Of a stretch of 64,000 nt of DNA, positions 1 to 9,347 are shown one piece after another; the stretch's first letter is position 1, and each line of letters opens with the position of its first letter. The DNA comes from Flaviflexus ciconiae (GTDB lineage Bacteria > Actinomycetota > Actinomycetes > Actinomycetales > Actinomycetaceae). The notes under the pieces were generated by a model that was given only the letters and a program-made list of their open reading frames with translations, was not told the origin of the DNA and made no database searches. The DNA is taken from NCBI RefSeq assembly GCF_003971195.1, contig NZ_CP034593.1, positions 682,001 to 746,000 on the forward strand. Reading direction: 5' to 3'. Made by a program: the position numbers and the translations under genes.

Positions 1-2
1 AG

Positions 3-182
3 GTAAAGGCTGCTGAGAAGGCCGCCGAGGCGGTTGCCAAGCAGGAAGACGAAAACGCCCAACTGAACGAACGTCACCAACAGTCAGTTAGCGATAAGAA
101 CTCTGAGTCAGGAAGCGACATGAATCGTGCTGGCTCTACCAGGACAACTAACGGCACGTCCGACAAGGAGAATGATGTCTGA
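3..182 (+). CDS. C-terminal tail of an unidentified protein (truncated by window start)
   Basis: An open frame enters from the left edge and gives 59 codons ending in TGA at 180-182. The visible tail is hydrophilic, rich in Ala, Glu and Lys at first (VKAAEKAAEAVAKQEDEN) and then in Ser, Asn and Thr, as expected of a disordered or charged C-terminus. Its stop codon overlaps the start region of the copper nitrite reductase (ATGATGTCTGA), so the two genes are probably translationally coupled in one operon. Nothing in the tail identifies the family. That it is a real gene is inferred from the open frame and the tight overlap. Confidence 0.55.
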   Translation, partial: VKAAEKAAEAVAKQEDENAQLNERHQQSVSDKNSESGSDMNRAGSTRTTNGTSDKENDV

Positions 183-1641
183 GACAACGAAGAAGAGTGC
201 GGGCATGAGGGGGAGCCAGTCAAACTCCGGCGTGTCCTCGGTCTGGTCGGCAGCGGGAATCGTTGCTTCCGTTGTTGCGATCCTCCTGGCCGTGACTTTT
301 GGGGTTGCCGCCAATCCGTCCGGCACGTCCCTTCCAGCCAACCCGAACTTTGCGAGCGGCGGTACTGCTCAAGCGGGCGCCGCAGTTGAACCGACGGGGG
401 AAACCACCGAGGTTGAGGTGACGATGACGGCGGACATGACCTATGAACCGAGTGTCATTGAGGTCCCGGCCGGCGATGAACTGGTCGTCACCCTGATCAA
501 CGAGGACGACAAGAACGGTCACGACCTTGTTATTGGCGACGTCGAGTCTTCTCGTATCCAGCCCGGCAAATCGGAGACTGTGAACTTCGGCGTGCAAAGC
601 TACTCCCAGGAGGGTTACTGCTCCGTGGCGGGTCACAAGCAGATGGGGATGACTCTCGACGTCGTTGTTACCGGAGGTTCGTCATCGGCAGTTGATGCAG
701 GAGGCCATGCCGGGCATGCGGCGCCTGCCGCAATTCCCGATGTTGTCGATGCGGAGGTCTCGGAGGTCTACCCGGCTAAGCTCGAGCCTCTGGAGAGTAC
801 CGACGAGCCCGTCACGCACGAGCTGACCTTCACGGTGACCGAGGTTCCGTTAGAGGTTGCTCCCGGCCTGTGGCAGACCAGGTGGACATTCAATGGCAGT
901 TCCATGGGGCCAACTCTGCACGGCAAGGTTGGTGACAAGTTCATCATCACCCTCGTGAACGATGGAACGATTGGCCACTCGATCGACTTCCATGCCGGTG
1001 CGCTCGCCCCGGATGTGCCGATGAGAACGATTGCCCCGGGTGAAAGTCTCGTATACGAGTACACGGCTGAACGTGCAGGTATCTGGATGTACCACTGCTC
1101 GACTGCTCCCATGTCCACCCATATTGCCTCAGGCATGCATGGCGCTGTGATCATTGAGCCCGCCGACATCGATCCCGTCGACCATGAGTTCGTGATTGTC
1201 CAGTCCGAGGTCTACCTCGCAAACGAAGCCCACAGCCCGGAAGAGGCCGAAGAGGTCAACGCAGACAAGATCGCGAACGGTACCCCGGACCGCGTTGTTT
1301 TCAATGGCATCGCGAATCAGTACGATCAGGAACGCTTCGAAGTAAAGACCGGTGAACGAGTCAGATTCTGGGTGCTGGACGCCGGGCCGAACGTGCCGTT
1401 CGCCTTCCACATTGTTGGCGGACAGTTCGACACCTATTGGATTGAAGGTGCCTACCACCTTCGCCAAGGAGTGTCCTCGTCCGGCGCAACCGACGGTGGC
1501 TCCCAGGTGCTCTCGCTCCTCCCGGCAGAGGGCGGATTCGTTGAACTCGAGTTCCCGGAAGCCGGCAACTACTCGGTCGTCAACCACATCATGAGTGAAG
1601 CCGAACGCGGCGCCCACGGTTACGTGCACGTCACCGATTAG
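175..1641 (+). CDS. nirK: Copper-containing nitrite reductase (NirK-like) with extra N-terminal cupredoxin domain
   Basis: Predicted to reduce nitrite to nitric oxide at the outer face of the membrane. A transmembrane anchor spans about residues 26-46. It is followed by a cupredoxin domain (about 80-168) with a type 1 copper set H116, C149, H154 and M157/M159, a His/Ala/Gly linker, and two NirK cupredoxin domains. In the first of these, HSIDFH (H268, D271, H273) and YHC...H...M (H307, C308, H316, M321) supply type 1 and type 2 ligands. In the second, H412 and H471 fit the remaining NirK active-site histidines. All expected ligands are present. AAGGAG at 165-170 favours the ATG at 175 (another ATG is at 172, and an upstream GTG at 127 lacks support). 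A multicopper oxidase of other function cannot be fully excluded. Confidence 0.85.
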   Translation: MSETTKKSAGMRGSQSNSGVSSVWSAAGIVASVVAILLAVTFGVAANPSGTSLPANPNFASGGTAQAGAAVEPTGETTEVEVTMTADMTYEPSVIEVPAGDELVVTLINEDDKNGHDLVIGDVESSRIQPGKSETVNFGVQSYSQEGYCSVAGHKQMGMTLDVVVTGGSSSAVDAGGHAGHAAPAAIPDVVDAEVSEVYPAKLEPLESTDEPVTHELTFTVTEVPLEVAPGLWQTRWTFNGSSMGPTLHGKVGDKFIITLVNDGTIGHSIDFHAGALAPDVPMRTIAPGESLVYEYTAERAGIWMYHCSTAPMSTHIASGMHGAVIIEPADIDPVDHEFVIVQSEVYLANEAHSPEEAEEVNADKIANGTPDRVVFNGIANQYDQERFEVKTGERVRFWVLDAGPNVPFAFHIVGGQFDTYWIEGAYHLRQGVSSSGATDGGSQVLSLLPAEGGFVELEFPEAGNYSVVNHIMSEAERGAHGYVHVTD

Positions 1642-1694
1642 AGAATGGTCCCTGACCCCACGCAGGAGTGTGGTCAGGCAAAATCATCGAATGT

Positions 1695-1722
1695 GTCGGC
1701 CCTGGATTAGTCCGGGGCCGAC
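1695..1722. terminator. Strong hairpin between convergent nirK and MMPL genes
   Basis: GTCGGCCC at 1695-1702 pairs with GGGCCGAC at 1715-1722. The stem continues inward through a G-U pair and GGA/TCC to a TTAG loop, making about 12 pairs. It lies between two genes that converge, so it can end transcription from both sides. No long T run follows on either strand. Confidence 0.6.
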
Positions 1723-1822
1723 GCTCTCGGCGTGGTAGCAGGCGGGGTTAAATTGACGATCATTGACGGGAGGGTCGGAAGTTCCTCATCTCGCCGCCCG
1801 TGGCGTGGCTGGTTCGGACGTC

Positions 1823-4318
1823 CTAGTGGTGGATCCCGAACTTGTTGTAGATCTTGACCAGGGGCTTGGGTGCCCACCAGTTCCATTTGCCCAGCAGGGT
1901 CATGGTTGCCGGGACGAGCAGGAGGCGAACAAGGGTGGCGTCTAGGCCAACGATGATGGCAAGGGCCACGCCAACCTGTTTGACCATTATGAGCTCGCCA
2001 AACACGAAGCCGATGAAGACAGCGATGATGATTGCCGCTGCGGACGTAATGATTCGCCCGGACCTCTGGAGGCCACGTTCGACGGACTCGTCGTTCGAGT
2101 AGCCAGCGTCCCAATATTCCTTAATTCTCGCCAGGAGGAAGACTTCGTAGTCCATGGCGAGACCGAAGCCGAAGGCTAGGGCGATGGCAACAACGTAGGC
2201 TTCGAGCCCCTTGGCCACTTCCAGCCCGAAGAAGCCGTTCTGGAAAATCCAGATGGTGAGGCCAAGGGAGGCAAGGAGGGATAGTCCGTTGAGGAGGATG
2301 GCCTTGAGGGGGACCATGAGGGAACCGGTCATGAGGAACAGGAGCACGAAGACCGCGACAACGATGATAACGAGGGCGAGCGGGAGACCATCAGCCAACG
2401 AGTCATTAAAGTCGAGCTGAAGGGCCGCCGATCCGCCCACCCAGAACTCGAAGCCAGCATCCATGTCCCTAATGTCGAGAACGATCTGTTCCACCTCGAC
2501 GCTCAGGGGATCGTCGGTCTCGAGATCCAGATTGATGAGAGCTCTATTGTTGTCACCCGTGTCCGTGTAGCTGATACGAGCATCCGGGTACTGTTCCTGA
2601 AGCTCTGCCACGAAGGCGGAGCCAGCAGTTTCTTCCTCCGAGGTGCCGGTGAGGATCTGAATCTCGGAGGTGCGGAAGGCAGGGTACTCGTTGCCGAGAA
2701 TCTCGATAGCCTGGCCGGTTTCCGTGTGGGCAGGCACGTACTCGTCGTAGGAGGAACGTAGGTGCATCGACCATACGGGAATCGTCATGGCAACAAGCAG
2801 GGCGCCCAGCAGGATCAGGATGGGCCAGGGGCGGTCGTGAACGAAACGTGCGAGCTTTGAGAAGAAGCCGTGATCGGAGGCTGAATCGCCTACCGTCTTG
2901 GTGATTCGGCGAACGCCGGGGATCCTGTCGAGGACGGAGGGACGCAGCAGCTTGTTGCCGAGCAGAACGATGATTGCTGGGACGAGGGAGATGGAGGCGG
3001 CCACTGCGAACAGAACCGTGATGACGCCGCCAAGGGCGATCATGTGGAGGATTTGAGCATCCATGACTAGTAGAGCGCCAATGGAAATCGCAATCGTGAG
3101 CGCGGAGAAGAAGACCGTACGCCCGGCTGTGCCGATCGTGGTCTCGATTGCCCTGTGGCGAATATCGGAAAGCTTCTTTTGCTCTTCGGCAGAGAGCTCG
3201 TGAGGAATGTTGTTGCCGTCGGCCTCGTAGCCAATGGTGGGCAGGAGGATCTGGATTTCTTCTCGGTATCTCGACACGATGAGGAGGCCGTAGTCGATAG
3301 ACAGGCCCAGGCCAATGATCGAGATGATGTTGATGACGAAGGAGTCGACCGCGGTGAACTGAGAGAGAATCCAAATTCCTCCCATGCCGAGCGCGATCGT
3401 CGAGAGTGCACCAATGAGTGGGAGGCCGGCAGCCAAGAGACCGCCGAAGACAATGATCATGATGAACAGAGCAATGGGCAGGCCGATTGACTCACCCGTG
3501 ATGAGATCTTGCTGGACCTGACCGATCACGGCATCCATCGCCAGCGTCATCGACTGCTTGTAGCCCTCGATACCCGAATCGATGGCCTGGAGTTGCTCCG
3601 TCGTCGCATCGAACTCGGCCATGACCTCCTCGTGGGCCGTGTTTGCCTGTTCTTCGGTTAGGCCCTCCTCGAGTTGAACGATAATGATCTGTCCATCGCC
3701 TTCGGTCGACAGGAAGGAGGTTATGTCGATCGCCTCATCGCCCTCGGTTTCCGCTGTTCCGGCAAGAACGGATTGGAGCTGGTTATCGACTTCTTCGTTG
3801 ACCTTGTCGAGCGCGGCTTGCTTCTGAGCGTCGAGCTCGGCCTGTGCGGCGGCAGCTGCCTCGGGGTCGAGCTGGGCGAGCATGTCGATCTCGGCCTGAG
3901 GTTCTTCAAAGCCTGCCTCGACCTCGGCGAGTGCAGCGCTTCGTTCCTCTTCAACCGTTGAGGCAATCTCGGAAGCGACATCCTGATAGGAGAGGACGCT
4001 CGCCACTCCCGGTTGATCTTCCAGCGCCCTGCTCAGGTCCGTGAGGACCTGAGCAACCTCGGTGTCCTGTGCCAGCTGTTCTTCGGGAACCCCGTCAAGG
4101 ATGTAGAGCAGGCTTGCTCCATCGTCCTCGGTTTCTTCGTAGACCGCAGCCGATCCCGTGTTCGGAAGGACCGGATTCCCCGAACCCAGATTGTCGAAAA
4201 GGGCCTTTCCACCGAAACCGGTGAACGTCGCAGCAACCGCGAGCGCCATGAGCAACACCCAGCTCACAACGGTGGCAAGAGGGTGATGAGATATCAAACG
4301 ACCGAGCTTCGAGAACAC
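1823..4318 (-). CDS. MMPL-family RND-type membrane transporter
   Basis: A large integral membrane exporter of the MMPL/RND superfamily, whose members move lipids or hydrophobic compounds across the actinobacterial envelope. An N-terminal TM segment (after GRLISHHP) is followed by a large outer loop, a bundle of TM helices, a second large loop and a second bundle. The signature segments GLSIDYGLLIVSRYREE and GFGLAMDYEVFLLARIKEY mark the two homologous halves. The first loop contains an Ala/Glu/Gln-rich stretch that looks coiled-coil. The GTG at 4318 gives the usual family N-terminus, and a GTG at 4372 would add 18 residues. Neither has a well-spaced ribosome site. It is divergent from the ABC exporter genes. 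The substrate is unknown. Confidence 0.85.
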   Translation of the reverse strand: MFSKLGRLISHHPLATVVSWVLLMALAVAATFTGFGGKALFDNLGSGNPVLPNTGSAAVYEETEDDGASLLYILDGVPEEQLAQDTEVAQVLTDLSRALEDQPGVASVLSYQDVASEIASTVEEERSAALAEVEAGFEEPQAEIDMLAQLDPEAAAAAQAELDAQKQAALDKVNEEVDNQLQSVLAGTAETEGDEAIDITSFLSTEGDGQIIIVQLEEGLTEEQANTAHEEVMAEFDATTEQLQAIDSGIEGYKQSMTLAMDAVIGQVQQDLITGESIGLPIALFIMIIVFGGLLAAGLPLIGALSTIALGMGGIWILSQFTAVDSFVINIISIIGLGLSIDYGLLIVSRYREEIQILLPTIGYEADGNNIPHELSAEEQKKLSDIRHRAIETTIGTAGRTVFFSALTIAISIGALLVMDAQILHMIALGGVITVLFAVAASISLVPAIIVLLGNKLLRPSVLDRIPGVRRITKTVGDSASDHGFFSKLARFVHDRPWPILILLGALLVAMTIPVWSMHLRSSYDEYVPAHTETGQAIEILGNEYPAFRTSEIQILTGTSEEETAGSAFVAELQEQYPDARISYTDTGDNNRALINLDLETDDPLSVEVEQIVLDIRDMDAGFEFWVGGSAALQLDFNDSLADGLPLALVIIVVAVFVLLFLMTGSLMVPLKAILLNGLSLLASLGLTIWIFQNGFFGLEVAKGLEAYVVAIALAFGFGLAMDYEVFLLARIKEYWDAGYSNDESVERGLQRSGRIITSAAAIIIAVFIGFVFGELIMVKQVGVALAIIVGLDATLVRLLLVPATMTLLGKWNWWAPKPLVKIYNKFGIHH

Positions 4319-4372
4319 GCCTTCATTGTCTCGCAGTACCCCAGATGGGTGGGATCCTATTATCAAGATCAC

Positions 4373-4754
4373 GACCGAAGCGGAGCAACGATCTCGGGTC
4401 GATTAAGGCAGACCGGTTGCTCGAAAACGTGACGAAGGGGTCTTCCCTGCTGGTGTTAGATCACGCGCTTGCCCAGAGCTGGGGAGTATACTCATCACTT
4501 GGTCGGATGGTGTTTTAAGCGGCAACACGTTGCTTGCGCACCATCTATCGCAATGAAACTGGGATTGAATCGAATGGTCTTGAGGTTTGACGTCAACGAC
4601 GTTTTCGCAAACTGTCGGTGGAAGAGCCTAGGCTACCCAGTATGAGCAACGGTGGGAGTTTGATGATCGTCAACCTCAGAAGGAGTCCCGGTATGGTTCC
4701 GGTGCGCGCGAATCATGTTCGTCGCTTGACCGAACCGAGGAAGGTAGCAACCGA
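4373..4754. other. Intergenic region between divergent MMPL and ABC-exporter genes
   Basis: About 380 bases without a supported gene. It must hold the promoters of both flanking genes. Two short inverted repeats stand out: GCAAC-AC-GTTGC at 4522-4533 and the perfect palindrome TTGACGTCAA at 4587-4596. Either could be an operator. AGGAAGG just before 4755 is the ribosome site of the permease gene. Confidence 0.4.
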
Positions 4755-5612
4755 ATGAGTGAACAGCCGATCCTGGTCGACGACTCGAAGTTCCTTCACC
4801 TGCACCGCCGCCCAAGCTTCACCGCATATCTGAAGTCACTGTGGGGACGCCGCCACTTCATCTGGGCCGATGCTCGCGGGCGCTCATTTGAAACCGACCG
4901 GGACTATTACCTTGGCAAGTTCTGGCTCGTTGCTTCGCCACTGCTCGACGCCGCCATGTACGGAGTTATTTTCGGTCTGCTCCTGCGCACCTCCCGAGGT
5001 ATCGAGAACTACATTGGCTACCTCGTTATCGGCGTCATTTTCTTCTCGTTCCTCACGAAGTACATGACGAGCGGTGCGACACTGATCAAGTCGTCGAAGA
5101 ACATGATTACGGCTTTCCAGTTCCCACGCGCGAGCCTCGTCATGTCGCAGTCGATCCGCATGGTTCTTGACTCGACCGTTCCTGCCCTCGTTGCAATTAT
5201 TGCGGCCCTTTTTGCCCAGATCTCAACGCCGCCAACATTCGCGATTCTGTGGGTGATCCCGGTGTTTGCTCTCCTGCACATTTTCGGCACGGGGCTGATG
5301 TTCTTCGTAGCCCGGCTCTGCTTCCAGATCCCTGATTTGCAGGCTTTGGTTCGTATTTTCCAGCGCGGCTGGTTCTACATTTCCGGCGTATTTTTCTCGA
5401 TTGAACGATTTGCGACACAGCCTCTTGTGCAGGACGTTATGACCGCGAATCCGGCCTACATGTTCCTGTCCGCCGTGCGTAACGCGGTGCTGTACGGAAC
5501 GGGCCCGGGCCTGGGTGACTTCTTCATTTTGGTCGCCGTTTCATTCGGAACGTTCGGTCTTGGCATGATCTACTTCTGGCGAGGTGAGGAAAAGTATGGC
5601 GCAGTCCAGTGA
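4755..5612 (+). CDS. ABC-2 type polysaccharide/teichoic acid export permease (Wzm/TagG-like)
   Basis: A 285-residue membrane permease with about six TM segments. A cytoplasmic N-terminus (LKSLWGRRHFIWADARGRS) leads into the ABC-2 membrane domain (SPLLDAAMYGVIFGLLLRTS onward). The length, the charged N-terminus and the partner ATPase immediately downstream match Wzm/TagG-type exporters, which carry undecaprenyl-linked glycans across the membrane. It overlaps the ATPase gene by 17 bases (5596-5612). The AAGG-type ribosome site sits about 10 bases before the ATG. As the exporter of the island it sets the mode of assembly: an ABC-dependent pathway, with no Wzx/Wzy seen in this window. Confidence 0.85.
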   Translation: MSEQPILVDDSKFLHLHRRPSFTAYLKSLWGRRHFIWADARGRSFETDRDYYLGKFWLVASPLLDAAMYGVIFGLLLRTSRGIENYIGYLVIGVIFFSFLTKYMTSGATLIKSSKNMITAFQFPRASLVMSQSIRMVLDSTVPALVAIIAALFAQISTPPTFAILWVIPVFALLHIFGTGLMFFVARLCFQIPDLQALVRIFQRGWFYISGVFFSIERFATQPLVQDVMTANPAYMFLSAVRNAVLYGTGPGLGDFFILVAVSFGTFGLGMIYFWRGEEKYGAVQ

Positions 5613-6435
5613 GTATGCAGTCGTCGCACGCGACATTCGTAAGAGCTACATCGCCAGGGGAGCGGACCGCAGGAAGAACATCAAGTCCCGCGATATCACC
5701 GTGGAGGCTCTTAAGGGAGTTTCTTTCGCGGCACCATCCGGTGAATCCATCGGTATTCTCGGTCAGAACGGCTCGGGTAAGTCGACACTCTTAAGGTTGA
5801 TTGCGGGTGGCGAGACTCCAACGTCGGGTAGCCTTCTGGTCCGTAGCCAGCCCGTCCTTCTTGGAATCAGCGCCGCACTGCAGCCCACCCTGTCGGGTGC
5901 GCGCAACGTTCGCCTGGGATGCCTCGCCATGGGAATGACTCCCGAACAGGTGGACGAGGTTTACGACGACATCGTGTCGCTGTCCGGCCTTGATGAGGAC
6001 GCGATGGCACGACCCATGCAGACCTACTCGGCGGGCATGGGGTCCCGCCTGAGGTTTGCGATTGCCACGTCGATCGACCCCGATATTCTTCTTATCGACG
6101 AGGCCCTTTCTGCTGGTGACGCAGCGTTTGCAACGCGGGCGAAGCGTCGTATGGATCATCTCCTGAGCAAAGCCCACTCGATCTTCCTCGTGTCCCATGC
6201 CGCGCAGACCATTGAGGAAATGTGCACCCGCGCTATCTGGCTTCACAAGGGCGAAATCATTGCCGACGGGCCCGCCGAATCAACGGCACGCCACTACCGC
6301 CTGTGGGCATGGCGGGAAGCGAAGGACGAGTACGAAAGCGCCAACAAAATCATCGAGGACGTGAAGAAGGATTACGTGAAACCCAATATAGTCCTTGCCT
6401 CAGACGAGAAAAACCACAACGGCAAGAGGCACTAG
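5596..6435 (+). CDS. ABC transporter ATP-binding protein (Wzt/TagH-like)
   Basis: ATPase partner of the upstream permease. Visible motifs are Walker A GQNGSGKST (56-64), a signature loop YSAGMGSRL (144-152) of the variant type seen in Wzt/TagH proteins, Walker B DILLIDEA (163-170) and the switch histidine H201. The protein is 279 residues with only a short lysine-rich tail after the nucleotide-binding domain. It therefore lacks the carbohydrate-binding C-terminal domain of long Wzt proteins, which suggests export of many or growing chains rather than recognition of a capped end. ATG 5596 has GAGGA upstream at 5586-5590 and is preferred to the GTG at 5584. Confidence 0.88.
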   Translation: MAQSSEYAVVARDIRKSYIARGADRRKNIKSRDITVEALKGVSFAAPSGESIGILGQNGSGKSTLLRLIAGGETPTSGSLLVRSQPVLLGISAALQPTLSGARNVRLGCLAMGMTPEQVDEVYDDIVSLSGLDEDAMARPMQTYSAGMGSRLRFAIATSIDPDILLIDEALSAGDAAFATRAKRRMDHLLSKAHSIFLVSHAAQTIEEMCTRAIWLHKGEIIADGPAESTARHYRLWAWREAKDEYESANKIIEDVKKDYVKPNIVLASDEKNHNGKRH

Positions 6436-6552
6436 CGAGTCTTTCGAAAGGGATTTCCAAGACTGTGTGGCTAGGGAGGTCTCGCTCTCCTGTTGTCAGT
6501 CGGTCTCGAGCTAAACCCGGGACCCACTCATAACAAGCGACCGCCTGTAGTT

Positions 6553-8079
6553 TTATGCCTCGTCGGCCAGACGTTCGTAGAGTACCCGGTACCGCTTTCC
6601 GTTTGCACTCCACGTGCGGGTGGCGGCAAAGTCCTTACTGAGGCTCGGATCAGCGTCCCGTGCTTGGAGGATTGCCTGGGCGAGGCTCTCACCGTTACCC
6701 GCCTCGCTGTAGGTTGAGATTCCACCTGTGACTTCCCGCAAAGCTGGCAGGTCGCTCGTGACGACGGGAACTCCGAGTGCAAGAGCAATGAGGGGCTTGA
6801 TAGGTGTGACCGTGCGGGCGACGGCCGTATCGTGCCGCGGTACAGCAAACACATCGAGCGCCCCGTACCAGCGCCAGATATCCTCCGATGGCTTCCGACC
6901 GGCAAAGATCACCCGGTCCGATACGCGTAGGGTTTCGGCGAGCTTCTCGAGCTCGGGCCGAGCGGTTCCGTCTCCGACGATGAGAACCCGAGCATCCGCC
7001 GGCAGGTACTTGATGGACCGGATCAGGGTGTCGAGTCCCTCGTATCCGACAACGGCAGTGATGGCCCCAACGATGAGTCCGTCGGGCAAGCCAAGCTCTG
7101 CACGGAGCCTCGCTTTGTCAACCGGTTGGGTGAGGAGCCTGTCTTCAACTGCATTGGGGACGACAATGATGCGGCTATGGTCGACGCCGCGACTAACGAG
7201 CTGGTTAGCGGAAATCTCACTTAATGCGGCGACCCCGTGCGCAGCGGCTGCGACGCGGGCTTCCTGGGTGCGCGCTAGCCGATAGAACTCGCTCTGCTCA
7301 GCGGCTGGCTGATCTTCCTCGGGGAAGCGAGAGAGCCAGGTTTTCTCCATCTCTCCTCGCGCCTCGTACACCCACGGGATACCAAGTTCCTGTGCCGCGG
7401 CGTGAACGATTAGGCCGTTACGGAAATCTGTCGTTGTATGCAGGATTGTTGAGCCTTGCCGACGGCCAATCTCGGCCAGCATGCGTGCGCTCTTCTCGTG
7501 CCGCTCGGTGAGCTGGGCCGGGAAAATAGAGGGCAAGAGTCTCTCGTATGTGATCCCGTCGATTGTGTCGGTTGGAGACTTGGGTATCTTTCCGACGGTC
7601 ACGGGGTAAGCGATCCTTGTCGTTGCCCGCACACTGACACCCTCGTTCTTGATCGAGGAAAGGACCGAGTGGGAACGCAGTGAATAGCCCGACTGGGTAT
7701 GGGGCAGGGAGTTCGTGAGGAAATGGAGTGAGCGAATATCGCTACCGTCAACTCCCGTTAAAGTAGCGGTATCCAGAGGCCCTTGCTTTGTGAGCGTGCT
7801 ACCGAGAAGTCCCTTGGTAGTGAGGAGCTCAAGCTCGCCCTGGATGCGCCTGCGTTGTTTACCGGTGGCGGCCTCGGTTGCCTTCGAGTATTCGCCCTTG
7901 GTGAAGAGAGTGTCTGCCGACCCTTCGGAGCCGGCCGTGTCGTGACCGCTCTTCTTGGGACGCAGGAAAGAGATGTTCAGTCTTTCTCCGACCTGACCGA
8001 TGAACTTCTTCGGGTCGGTCAGGAACAGGCGTGACATCGAGGTGGCGCCGAGCGTGGAGACCTTCAGCCAATGCTTCAT
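6553..8079 (-). CDS. Glycosyltransferase family 4 with N-terminal extension
   Basis: A 508-residue protein. The last ~390 residues fit a GT-B glycosyltransferase: an acceptor half starting near RSLHFLTNSLPHTQSGYSLR, then a Rossmann half with VVPNAVEDRLL, VGYEGLDTLIRSIKYLP, VLIVGDGTARPELEKLA and a late acidic segment (TPIKPLIALALGVPVVTSDL). The first ~110 residues are charged and unrecognised. Its ATG overlaps the stop of the upstream glycosyltransferase by four bases (ATGA), making it the third gene of a minus-strand operon with the DUF6270 gene and another GT4. The sugar specificity cannot be read. A role in building the island's glycan is inferred from context. Confidence 0.82.
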   Translation of the reverse strand: MKHWLKVSTLGATSMSRLFLTDPKKFIGQVGERLNISFLRPKKSGHDTAGSEGSADTLFTKGEYSKATEAATGKQRRRIQGELELLTTKGLLGSTLTKQGPLDTATLTGVDGSDIRSLHFLTNSLPHTQSGYSLRSHSVLSSIKNEGVSVRATTRIAYPVTVGKIPKSPTDTIDGITYERLLPSIFPAQLTERHEKSARMLAEIGRRQGSTILHTTTDFRNGLIVHAAAQELGIPWVYEARGEMEKTWLSRFPEEDQPAAEQSEFYRLARTQEARVAAAAHGVAALSEISANQLVSRGVDHSRIIVVPNAVEDRLLTQPVDKARLRAELGLPDGLIVGAITAVVGYEGLDTLIRSIKYLPADARVLIVGDGTARPELEKLAETLRVSDRVIFAGRKPSEDIWRWYGALDVFAVPRHDTAVARTVTPIKPLIALALGVPVVTSDLPALREVTGGISTYSEAGNGESLAQAILQARDADPSLSKDFAATRTWSANGKRYRVLYERLADEA

Positions 8080-9347
8080 GAGAGAACGTTTTCTACGAGT
8101 GCGAGGAACTGGGCGGGTGCGATGGAGTTGCGCTGGGTTTCAACCCAGTCGCCGCCCCTGCTGTCAACGGATAGGAGCGAACGATCATCGATGATGCGGG
8201 ACCAGATCTCAGCGAGTCCCTTCGGATCATCAGCATTGGCAACATGGCCGGCCCCGAGTGAGGAGACGATGTCGGCTGGTTCACCGTTGATGCCACCGCT
8301 GATGTGATGTCCGAGCGCCATGAGCTCGTAGAGCTTTGAGGGAACCGTGAGTGACATGGGATCCCACGAGGCCAGGTTAACAAGTGCCGTATCTGCCCAC
8401 GCGTAGTGGCTACTGAGTTCTTCGGGACTGACGCGGCTCAGGAATTCAGCATTGATATTGCCGTCTTCTGCGGCCGCCTGGAGGCGCTTCTTGGCGGCGC
8501 CGCCCCCGATGAAACGGAAGTGAATGTGCTTGCTTTCGTCCTGGAGAAGACGAGCGGCCCGGATGGTGCTCCGGAGGTTTTGTGCCCGCCCCAGCGTTCC
8601 AGCGTAAACCACCCGGAGGGTGTTCTCTTCAGGAATGAGTGGCGGCTTTACTTCGGGGAGGATGTGCGGGAAAACGTTGCGCACGGTCGCCACGTGGCTG
8701 GGTGGCAGGGTGGTATGCACTGAGCTATTCAGCAGGTGCTCGCGCAGGCTATCGGTGGTGACGATGATGCCGGAAGCATTTTGCAGTGATCCCAGGATCT
8801 GGTCGCTCGTCACCTTGGCGACGAGCGAACCGGCACGGAACTTGAGGTTGCTTGTGCCACCACCCCGGACGCGCAGCGATTCATCCCAGCGGTCCGAGTA
8901 CTTGAGCAGATCCGGCCAAGCGTCCCGCAGATCAATAACATAGGGGACTCCCAGTGCCTTCGCAATCAGTCTTGTGACGATTGCGGTGGGAAGCGAGGGG
9001 ACCGTTCCGATGATGAGGTCGGGCTTCTCGACGTTCCTATTAAGGAACGTGAGGAGCGCAGTTGTCACCGACGTGGAAGACACGACCGCCTGGTCGAGGG
9101 CTCGTGAGACGAGCTTCTCCGAGTGCGGAAAGAACGATGTGCGGAGAATTCTCTCGCCGGCCGCGCCGTATTCGACGGTGCTTTTCTCCCAGCCCGATAG
9201 TAGCTGTCCGCCGGGGTAGTGCGGGGGAGGGACGACGGCCGTGACGTGGTGGCCCGCGTCGATCAGGATCTTAGAGAGCCACGTCCAGCGGCGCTGATGT
9301 ACGCCGTTCTCCGGATACCAGCACTGCGAGAGAACAAGAATTTTCAT
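8076..9347 (-). CDS. Glycosyltransferase family 4
   Basis: A 423-residue GT-B protein. The N-terminal half shows the usual opening MKILVLSQCWYPENGVHQRR and GHHVTAVVPPPHYPGG. The C-terminal half shows LRVVYAGTLGRAQNL, HFRFIGGGAAKKRLQ and PSKLYELMALG, the family's nucleotide-sugar binding region. It starts at an ATG that overlaps by four bases the restored stop of the frameshifted DUF6270 gene, and ends in a four-base overlap with the next GT4. The three genes are therefore one translationally coupled unit. It is predicted to act at the cytoplasmic membrane face. Donor and acceptor are unknown. Confidence 0.85.
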   Translation of the reverse strand: MKILVLSQCWYPENGVHQRRWTWLSKILIDAGHHVTAVVPPPHYPGGQLLSGWEKSTVEYGAAGERILRTSFFPHSEKLVSRALDQAVVSSTSVTTALLTFLNRNVEKPDLIIGTVPSLPTAIVTRLIAKALGVPYVIDLRDAWPDLLKYSDRWDESLRVRGGGTSNLKFRAGSLVAKVTSDQILGSLQNASGIIVTTDSLREHLLNSSVHTTLPPSHVATVRNVFPHILPEVKPPLIPEENTLRVVYAGTLGRAQNLRSTIRAARLLQDESKHIHFRFIGGGAAKKRLQAAAEDGNINAEFLSRVSPEELSSHYAWADTALVNLASWDPMSLTVPSKLYELMALGHHISGGINGEPADIVSSLGAGHVANADDPKGLAEIWSRIIDDRSLLSVDSRGGDWVETQRNSIAPAQFLALVENVLS

